Below the pieces are notes generated by a model. It was given only the letters and a program-made list of their open reading frames with translations, made no database searches and was not told the DNA's origin. A DNA stretch of 64,000 bases from Xiphophorus maculatus (Eukaryota > Chordata > Actinopteri > Cyprinodontiformes > Poeciliidae). This document shows positions 54,975 to 64,000 of the stretch, piece after piece. The position numbers and the translations under genes were made by a program. The stretch is from NCBI RefSeq assembly GCF_002775205.1, contig NC_036445.1, forward strand, positions 24,532,953 through 24,596,952. Reading direction: 5' to 3'. Each line of letters starts with the position of its first letter. The stretch's first letter is position 1.

Positions 54975-57342
54975 TTGCAGTTTTTACCGCCATCATTGTT
55001 GTTACTGTTATTATCTACACAATATAGTAAACTTTTTACCTCACATTTTTGTCATCGGTCATCCATCTGACTGACTAGAGATTTTTCCGCTTGTTAATTT
55101 ATTCAGTTTGTCTTGATATGTTTCTAATTTCAAGCTCCTCAGTCGATCAAAATCTCAGATCTTTTGTTTGTTTGTTTGTTTGTTTGTTTGTTTGTTTGTT
55201 TGTTTTCGTCAGAGTTAGACACGGTCATTATTTTATCTGTATTGTTTCAGCCAAAGAGCACAGATACATAGACTTTTTGTCCATAAAAAAAAAATCTTTT
55301 CAATAATGAGGAAAAGATCTTAGCGTACTGTTGCCAATAACTTATCAGCATTTATTTATTATCAAGTACAATCATTTGCATTTCTCAACTTTTATGAAGT
55401 TTTATGAATGAGGATGTTTTATTTTTTTATGAGTGCTGATGTAACTTATACACATTCTAGTCACGGATGTAAATAATTGAATATTTAGGATGCGTGGAAC
55501 AATAAAACGTAAACCAAATACCCAACATATTCTGTTTTCTTGGCTTGAACAAGTTTGTAAGTTAAAGACCTGCATCTGTATGAGAAAGTGAATTTACCAA
55601 CTTTACTCCCTGTTATATTGCGCATCCATCCATCCATCCATATTTAGAATCTAACAACTATATAAAATAATTAGAAACAATAAAAATCAGCTGTTATACA
55701 GATCCATTAAAAAAAATAGAATATTACTGAAAAGCCCATTTAGTTCAGGAACTTTATCTCCAGCTGGCATTACCTATAATGAAAACACAACATTTGAAAT
55801 TAGAATATTACGCCATAACAATAAAAACTTATTTCAAAGAAACACCAATGTTTGCTTAATAAAATAAATCTATGTGTAATAAAGGTTGTTATTTTTGCAA
55901 AAGCACTTTTAATCTGACAGACGGACCTCTTCTGAACGCATATTCTAATTTATCGAATGACTGTACATCCGTAGTAATAAAAAAAAGAAAGAAAAAACCA
56001 GGTAGATCTCTGGAAGTTGGTATGAAAGTGTTTACTTTTGGAGATAAAGGATTCCTCGGCCACAGAGGTCTTGATTTCCTCTAGCGGACACATTTAGCAG
56101 GTGTTCCCTGCAGAACCAACCAATTCCAGTCTGTGCTTTGAACGCAGTCAAAAAGGATCAAATAAATCGAGCCGAGGTAAAATAAATGAGTCGAGACAGT
56201 CGACAGTTCCTTAGAATGAGATCACTAAATAAAACAATGTGGTGGCTGTGAACTAAATTGCCCCCAGCGGGGGTTTTGTCATTTCCAGTTTTTCCTGTAA
56301 ACGTGTGAATGGCGCAAGATGGCCCACTTTAACCCCACCCACCTGCTGCTGGCTCATTTGGGCCACCAGCAAAAAAAAAAAACAGACCGCAGGTACCTGG
56401 GGTCCAATATCAGCGGACCCAAACAATGGCTAAATTATGAATGGATATTCATAGAACTCTATTGTTTTCTTGTTGGTTTGTTTTTTTGGCCATTTCTTTT
56501 GGGCATATTCCAAACAAAAATACAATAGGATAAAACACAAATTTCACTGTTAAGATGAAAATCTAAATGTCAGTAAAGGTGGCCCACTTTCTGGGTGGGG
56601 TGAACATATTTGAAGCTTAAAGTCTGGGGCCCTGGGGAAGGAGTGTGGAGTTTGGAGAACAAGGTATGTTTCCCACGGACACACCTCAAAGGCGCACATC
56701 TTTGACTTTGAGTTCGCTCAATAAATGCTCGGATGCTCGTGTCGAGTGAAAACCATCCTAATAAATCTCCATCGGGCGTTTAGGATGCCGCTTTTCTTTA
56801 GGGAGGTTCACTCACTAATATAACTCCGCGTATCCAAAGCGGAAATGTAAAAAGTTTCAAAAGTAAAAGCAGAGTTCAGCTTCAATTTGATTTCAAATCA
56901 GCACGCGGGAGGATTTGACTCCTGGTTTTACTGCTTCCTCTATTTCATACTTAAATATATATACATATTTTTGGTTTTTCAAAAGTTTGATAAGAAGGCT
57001 AACTTACAAAAGTCATGGCCACTGTTTTCGTTTTTAGCACCACTGAGTGAGATAAGAGATGCTGCGACCTCAAACAGGCTTAACATTTTTGTGCAGGATT
57101 TTATTTTTGAGAGCCGGACCGGAAGTGTTGCTTTGAATTCAACACACTTGACGCAGCTTGTAATTATAATTTTTGAGCACCCCGGTTAGATCGTTTACTC
57201 CAGGTGCCTTTCGTGTGGAGGACAGTCTTAGCGTCCTTGGAAGAAGTGGTTAGCAAACTATTCGGGAGGGAAAAGAACGTTCCTTTTTGCTTTTTCTCTT
57301 TTTTTTAAAGTGATATTTCTGACAGGTGAACTCTGTAATTCC
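54975..57342. other. Flank between CD225 copies 2 and 3
   Basis: Contains the degraded end and 3' untranslated region of copy 2, a (TTTG)n tract at 55163-55204, AATAAA near 55.50 kb and a (CATC)n tract. The stretch 55.40-56.44 kb aligns in order with 51.00-51.76 kb, including GGACACATTTA and the CCCACTTTAAC-CCCACCCACC stretch. From 56.6 to 57.3 kb lies the promoter side of copy 3, where GCAATAAATGC-type motifs and scattered CG pairs occur but no clear TATA box. Confidence 0.55.
55163..55204. repeat. (TTTG)n microsatellite
   Basis: About ten TTTG units in the 3' flank of CD225 copy 2, at the position matching the (ATT)n tract of copy 1. Confidence 0.95.
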
Positions 57343-60300
57343 ATGGATTCTGACAAGTCAGCGACTGCTCCATCCTGGGACAATGAGAAGTCCTCAATGG
57401 TCCAGAACCCACCTCCACCTTACTATGATAACCCGGGAGTCGCTCCGCCGGGCCAGGCTTACCCCCCGCAGGTAAGAAAAAAAAAAAAAAAAGTATTTAT
57501 TAAACTTTACGACTTTGTCTAGTTTATTTGTATATTTAAAAAAAAATATTTGCAAAGTTTAACAGAAATAAAACTTAAATTGTCTTTGCTTTAGTTATTA
57601 ATTCCTCACACTTTCTCTGTTTTATTCCTCCTACTTAAGTCTTAGATTGTTTTTTTTTTTTTTTGTCCTTCTAAACCTCAATTATTATTTTTAATTTTAA
57701 GAAAAAAATAAATGATCCAAAAACTATAAAGTAAACTTGTTATTTATAATAATCAGTTTAAAAAATGTTGCTGAAGCAAGACCCAGCCTAAATGATGGAT
57801 TGCTCACTTCTGATGCCTAAGTGAGAATTTACTCTGGCGTAATCGAGACGGTTGGTCTGTGACCAAGAGAAATATACTTTTGGTTTCAGTTCACCTGTAA
57901 GGTTCAGTCCCTTTCTTAACCGTTTTCATCTCATTTTTCACTGTGGGAAAACAGCAGCATGGCGCCTGTGAATGAACGGGCGTGGCCGTGAATGATGACG
58001 CCATGGTGTGATAAACCTCAATGAGTAAAATAAGTTTCAGATATTCCATATATAGAGACTTTTCTTACTCACAGAAGACAATACTACATGTCAAATATGA
58101 CATAAATGCAACCTTGTATGACGAAACATAAAGGAGTTATGAGCATCTGCTTGTTCTCATCCGGTGATGAAGGTAACAAAAACAAGTGATTATATATTTA
58201 TATATATATACTGTATATTTATATATATATACTTTTTAAGATCCTTCCTTTTTGAAGGTAAAAATGTGTGCGTGCGCAATGGTCAGTTACCCGCTCATCG
58301 TTTAGTTTGGTGCCTCGCCCAGCTGGGCAAACAGACAACCATGCACACACGCGTGAGCAATTTGGAAACGGAACCAAATAATTTAGCAGTCCTGTTTTTT
58401 TTGGACCAAAGGAGGAGAACCCGCCCACACGTGGACGGAGAAAACATAGCAAACACGACACAGAATGACGCAGAACTTTGTTGTTCCAAGGCAAAGGTTT
58501 GAACCATTGCAGTGGATGGCAAAGTGATGAAATAAATAATAAAGACAGATGTTTTCTATCTTTCTTAACATCCCACATTGGTTTTTGGTCTCTTTCAGAT
58601 TGTTAAAAAATAAAAAAAAATGTAAGTGTGCAAAGGTAATGTGATCAGGTTGAAGTTTTTATCCGTTCTGACAATGATTCATTGATTTTTAGTTTAAAAT
58701 TGAAACTAAAAATCAAGTGAAACTTAGATTTTGGGTTTAATTACTGGTTTCTGATCCAGTTACCCAAACATACACAGACTCTTTATTTATCTACAGTATA
58801 TTTCAGACCATTTATCTTTATAGATAAACTGCAATGTTTTATGTTTTGACTGTTAAGCAAAAAAAAAAAAAAATTTTAAAAAGGGACTTTTGGCAGCATA
58901 TAATATGGAGGAGTTTTTGGTCAACTGAAATAGTCAATGAGTTGTCCAGGTGTCTCCAAATAAGTTCATCCAATTCTCGATCTGCAGCTCTATTTTTAAA
59001 TTTAGTCTCTGCCATTTGCATACTTCCTTTATTCCCATGTACTTATGCTACTGTGTTATAGGTTAGTTTTTCTTTGTAGAAGGTATCGGAGTAATGTGTA
59101 GAAATGATACTGAGTCACAAGTTGGTAACTCATCTTATATGCATAAAAGGTACAATTGAAACCTCAAAAGACCAAATTTCAGAGGCCCTGTCAAAGTCCT
59201 TTAGTTTCAAAATGAGCACAAATCATCATCGTCATCTGACTTGCTGTGGAGTTGATACGAAGAGTTAACGCCCATATGTGTGTGCTAATCTGTATTATTG
59301 CCCAACAGCTTGGCTTTTGCCTGAACAAGATATTTTGTAGTTTGCATGGAAACGTAAGTCTAAACGTTGCTATGTTCCTTGACTCACCAGTCCTGAAAAG
59401 ATGCAGGTTTCACATCTTCTGTTTCTCACTTTTAAATGAGGAATTTCATACTTTCCGACCTTCAGCAACACCTCTTTAAATGTTTGAAGTATTGGAATAT
59501 TCCAATTAGGTAAAACCACCACAGCCTTCACCTTTTTCCAATCATGTCCGATCATGTGAATTCCCTACAGATGCTACTGCATTTTTATGACTGTAAGATA
59601 TTTCTCCCAACTTACTCATAGGGAGGAAAGAAAGTGACATAACAGATTTTTGATGACGTCTTGTGTAAGAGCTTCCTTTGGTTTCTCCTGTGCAATGTTG
59701 GAGTTCGGAACGGTTCTGCTGTCCCAGTTTTGCATATTTCACGCAAGTCCAGTTTGCAAACCAAATAAAAGGTATGTATATATATATATACATATGTACC
59801 TTTTATTTGGTATATTATATTATATATATATAACCAATAGGATTCCAACAAATGATAATGCATGCACTCAATGCCAGTAAGTGGCTCTAACAGGAATGGT
59901 GACCTAGGTAAGTGCGCTGTTTGTAACCACAGCTCCTCTTCCTCATTCCCATTCTGCACACAACCAAATGAACACACACACACACACACATCCAACACAC
60001 CCCACCCAACTTATTGTGCTTCTGATTTTCGTCTTAGGCAATCCTAACGTTGAAAAGCATTTTTTTGTTTGTTTGTTTGTTTCATTGAACCAACACTTGG
60101 TTTCAAGAAACTCTGGTTGATGTGGTATAAAACAGTTCTATACTTTAGAAACCAACACTGGTAGTTGCCTGAAACATAACAATGAAGAAATGTCCCCCTC
60201 CATTGTCATCCAGAAATATGATTCAATTGCATTTTATTCTTGCTGCCTTCAGGGTTATGGATACCCCCCGCAGCAAGGCGCCGTGTACAACCAGCAGGCA

Positions 60301-60477
60301 TACTCACCGGGCCAGCAGTACCCGGGGCAGCCGGCCCCCATCGTCATGCAGCCCACCGTGTACGTCACCCAAGGCCCTCTGACCAACCCCGTCAACGACT
60401 ACCTGGGCTACTCCATCTTCACCATGATCTGCTGCTGCCTGCCGCTTGGAATCGCTGCCCTCATCTACTCCATCTCG
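57343..60477 (+). CDS. CD225/dispanin (IFITM-like) protein, copy 3, 3' exon outside window
   Basis: Two coding exons are visible: 57343-57471 and 60253-60477 (118 codons, both phase 0). Exon 1 starts MDSDKSATAPSW and has NPPPPYYDNPG, with a PPPPY motif. Exon 2 is Pro/Gln/Tyr-rich (YPPQQGAVYNQQAYSPGQQ) and enters the CD225 domain with NDYLGYSIFTMICCCLPLG and the span PLGIAALIYSIS, then a GTGAGT donor. By comparison with copy 1, one more exon should encode the T-R-x-A loop and second span. No such exon was found up to 64000, so the gene should continue past the window end. The three consecutive cysteines are likely palmitoylated, as in relatives. Copy 3 is clearly more diverged from copy 1 than copy 2 is, and is the best preserved in domain terms. 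Confidence 0.82.
59761..59810. repeat. (TA)n-centred palindrome
   Basis: CCAAATAAAAGGTA at 59761-59774 pairs perfectly with TACCTTTTATTTGG at 59797-59810, with TA-rich sequence between them. In intron 1 of CD225 copy 3. It could extrude as a cruciform or be a foldback remnant; no target duplication was recognised. Confidence 0.9.
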
Positions 60478-63400
60478 GTGAGTTTCTTCCACCGGTAATC
60501 GTTTGTTCTCTTTGATCCCTGCACCGCCGGTGAACATGTATCTGATTGTTTCACCCCAGGAAGAGATGAAACGCCAGGCTAGCCCCTGGTTGCATGTTCG
60601 TGCAGGCCTGTGTGTGCGCAAGCTGATGTTACTGCACTTGTTCAACCACATTATGGCAACAAAAGCCGGATTAGGAGGAGGATTCATTTTGTCTTGTAGG
60701 GTCTTACTTTCAGCTCCACTTTTGTCTTCAACGACAAAAAACGTTGTCTGCTCTAGCAGGTCCAGGTGATTTTTAATTATTTTTTAAAAGGGTATTTATT
60801 CAGTTTAGTTCAAACCAGACACCTTTTTAGTGTAAATATTACCAAGCAGAGTCAGGTGGAAGATGGATTGTAAAAATAAATGCTGTTTTTCACTGTGACT
60901 TTTAACTTCACTGCAACCAAATTGGATTTTCAGTTTAACTGCTAACTTAAGTTAATTAAATAGAAACCAAAACGTAAAGACGGTATGAGATTAAATTACT
61001 CAATTTACAACACAAGTGATATCTTAAAGCACAGGGCTTTATTATAGAAGTGTCAGATTAAGGACGCCCCTTCTTTTTAAAGAAGTTTTCGAAAACTGTG
61101 TAACCTTTCTTTCTTTTCTTTTTTTTTGCCAGTTTATGATTTACCACTTTATGTTATGAATTCAAAATGTCCCGTTTTGGAGAAGTAAATGGCATTTACT
61201 GGAAGAGGAGTGTGGAAGTGCACTGAAAGCAGAAGGTACAGAACGTGCATGGAGTTCTCCATTGTTGAGTTGACTTCTCCAAGCCATGAAGGCTTCGTGA
61301 AAGCTGAGGGTGTGACAAAACTGCGAGTTGAAATATGCTTCAGCCTTGCTAGTTTACTCTACTTCCCCTGCTGCAGCCAGCTGGCCCCACTGTGCATCAA
61401 CCAAGGGTGGCAGGAGACGTGCTGTTGACAGACTGCTGGGCCGTTCCCTCAGCAGCAGCAGCAGCAGATGACGGTCCACATATAGCACCAGCAAGAATTA
61501 ATGTCGAGGCTTGGAGCCCCACACTGCGACATAGCGCAGGACTCTCCTCCCGCCCTGGACATTTAAGTGGCTTTAATGTACAAACTGTCCTGCGGGTTTA
61601 AAATGCCTGCAGGTCGTTGGGAATATCTGAGGCGCTCTGCGGGAAACTGTGACCTACAGCAGTCATTGCCCTCAGGTGGCTACTTTATCAGTGGTATTTA
61701 ATGAATCATTAACTTAAAGATAAACATAAACTCAGACACCAAAACATTGTGATAAGTAAGATTTTAACTTGTTTCAGCTGGAGACACTCCTGTTAAAAGT
61801 GGATTCTGAAAATGTCGACACGTATGTGACTTAGAAAAAAATACGGCTTTTTCATGTTTGTTAAAATTTTCGCCATTTTGTGACGGTTTAATATGAGAAA
61901 GACAATCTCCCTTGCCTTTACCTCGTACTCCTACTGCCATCTGCAGGAATGCATCGATCGGTCAGAAACAACCAATCACAGCCCGGAGGAGGGACTTAGT
62001 GCAGTCAATCATTCTTGTGTATGCTGCTCTCAACATGTTTAAACATAAAAAGTATATCTGACTCAGTAATTGATTAACAAATCAATAACGGCACACATGA
62101 GAATAGCTTGTAGCAACATTAATTAGCTTAACATGACGGGGCTATTACTAGCAACTAGCATGTTAAACAATTCCAAGCGACACATAAATATTAATATAAC
62201 ACCCTACATGAACCATTAGCAAAACTTTATAAATATTTTGGACTGTTTCTTTACTGTTGAGCCAATACTCACTTACTGACGACCCAAAACAGCAACGACT
62301 GAACCGCACCTCTAAAACAACGGTCAGCTCTCGACCAGACTTCACCACAGTAACGCTTGACTGACAAGGATGGCTGCCAAACAACATAGCTGGAACTGTT
62401 CTAACTCTTTATCACAAAGTTGGGTGATTCTTGCTCTCTTGTGTTGATTTGGTGATGATGGAGTGTTTTCTTTAGGGGAAAAAATAAAAGCGGAACAAAG
62501 CAAAATCCAACATAAGCCTACAACTGCATTCCCATTTAGCTTGTTTGAGTGAAGCCCTGTGGAAATACCCATCATGACTTTTGTGTTGCTGCGTTCAGAC
62601 GTTTGCTGAGATGCGTTGAGAGTAAGCCCCGAGATGTCTAGAAAAAAATCGTCGAGTCGCTTCTCAATTTGAATTCTTCCTTTTCGGGAAAGAATTTGCT
62701 AAAGCTATGCAGAGACTCTCAGCTGTTTGGGCCTTTTTTTTGAGACGTCTCAACAACCTTCAAGGTTGGCTTTCCTTCCTCGATAGATAAGGGCTTTTTA
62801 GTTTTACTGTCCCAAAGCAGACAAAAAAAAGATAACGTCGCCCCGTCCGCTCCAGGTTGCAAACACAAAAAAGGTTCATCTGAACCTTAACTCTGAACAG
62901 CCCAGGACGTATCACTCAGATTAAACTTTTAACCACCAATGAATGGAGTTGTGTTGATGTGATCACATTACTCCACAATGACCTTGTTGCCGGTTAAAGA
63001 ACATTACTAAGGGCGCAAATAATCTTCGACACAGAGGCACCAGTTCTCCTTTCTTCCTTGACAAAGAAAGGGAATTGACCAATCCTTGTAAAATAACACA
63101 CTTCCTGTTCCCATGGTTGCCTTTAGACAAAGACCAGAGGTTTTTGCTCACACAGTGTTGACTCAGGTGACCTGCTTTATAACTGGACATTGTACAGTTT
63201 TTATGCCGTCCTAAAAGAATGTGCAGTATAAAGAAAATCTTTGTTTCGACTCAAGAAGTCAGTCGAGCATTCGTTTCAGAAAACCTTTGGAAATATCGGC
63301 TGAAGTAAGAGTTTGGTTTTGCTACAAGAAAAAAAAAAATTTGTCGTTTAAAATTACTGGTCACATTTCACTGTGAAATCAATTTTAAATCACTTTAGAA

Positions 63401-64000
63401 ATGGATCATCTTTAGATCAAAATGACATGCACGGTTTTTACATTTGCTGATCTACTTACCTGTGAATTGTTGAATAACAAGATAAAAATCTTATCTTCCA
63501 AGCAAGCTCCTACCTCTGCTGACATCACACAAGGCTACTGATTAGAGTTCATTGGTGGTTTTTCTTGCTATTTTTCCCTCTTTATTTGAACATCTGTGAA
63601 TTAAGTAGGAAATTTCTCCAGCATATGGCGACATTGTGATGGAAGTTTATGTCACGGGCTTTCATTTCCAGAGATCCAGGCAGCTCGGAAGTAGAAAACA
63701 CTGTTGCCGTGCACTCCATCAGCAAACGATTTGTCCTTTTGTAACTCAAACAAAGTGCATCATCTGGTCTCTCTCAGAGTAATGGGGTAATTGGTAATGG
63801 CATAATGATGTTTATTGCATCTCTTCTGGGATCTGCAGTGTTATCATCTTACCAGAAGAGCATCGAGACAGGAAATGTTTTCCTTTCCACAGCAATACTT
63901 GCAGGAAGAGAGGCCGCTGGAATGCTGTTCGGAATGGAAAAAACTGGAGTTTGTTCGAAATGAACAGCATTTCGAAGAAACCGCGTTTGCTTTCGGGACC
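60478..64000. other. Right flank: intron of CD225 copy 3, nothing else assigned
   Basis: Presumed to be intron 2 of copy 3 up to the window end. I looked on both strands for a third CD225 exon and for other genes and found none. A few moderate frames, for example near 61.19-61.60 kb, have no family resemblance. No mobile element was recognised with confidence. Confidence 0.45.

Noticed and set aside
61189-61601. Two moderate plus-strand frames as the missing last exon of CD225 copy 3
   Set aside because: No T-R-x-A loop, no second membrane span and no matching acceptor phase.

Overview
The window reads as teleost fish genomic DNA, probably from a percomorph. The signs are compact intron-rich genes with canonical GT-AG introns, many decayed Tc1/mariner copies, hAT-type foldback MITEs, 3' ends of L2/Rex1-like LINEs, long simple-sequence tracts, and fish-typical families (CD22-like Ig receptors, F-type lectins, FXYD proteins, CD225/dispanin proteins). 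There is no operon structure and I saw no rRNA, tRNA or CRISPR. All gene models were spliced by eye and are supported by reading frames that stay open and in phase across every junction.

Layout. 1-2.7 kb: non-coding, with a long (TGAG)n tract and a CpG-rich segment holding a CRE palindrome. 2.7-6.9 kb (+): three-Ig-domain CD22/siglec-like receptor of 409 aa with no tail tyrosine. 9.6-12.6 kb (-): a second three-Ig CD22-like receptor of 348 aa, convergent to the first, with a lysine inside its membrane span. 15.1-16.8 kb (+): unrecognised single-Ig membrane protein of 206 aa with an acidic tail. 23.0-26.4 kb (+) and 34.0-38.4 kb (+): two FXYD-type Na,K-ATPase regulators of 70 and 91 aa. 39.7-41.8 kb (-): secreted chimeric lectin with an F-type domain followed by a C-type domain. 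44.5-60.5 kb (+): three tandem CD225/dispanin (IFITM-like) genes. The first is complete, the second is decaying, and the third runs past the window end.

Together. CD22/MAG-type Ig receptors beside FXYD genes is the arrangement of human 19q13.12 (FXYD3-FXYD1-FXYD7-FXYD5 near MAG and CD22), so this looks like the fish counterpart of that block, joined to an innate-immunity group of lectin and CD225 genes. The two Ig receptors look like a non-inhibitory pair: one has no signalling motif, the other has a membrane lysine suited to pairing with an adaptor. The three CD225 genes record a stepwise tandem duplication in which exons, introns and 3' flanks still align between copies 1 and 2, copy 2 is losing its second membrane span and PPxY motif, and an extra 3' flank between them suggests a lost copy.

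Mobile DNA. One nearly full-length Tc1/mariner (42.8-44.3 kb, about 200-bp inverted repeats, transposase damaged) sits at the edge of a (TA)n tract. At least six older Tc1 fragments, two short hAT foldback MITEs, one 636-bp hAT-like element with an exact 8-bp target duplication, and two LINE 3' ends are also present. Apart from these and some palindromes, the intergenic stretches hold nothing I can assign.
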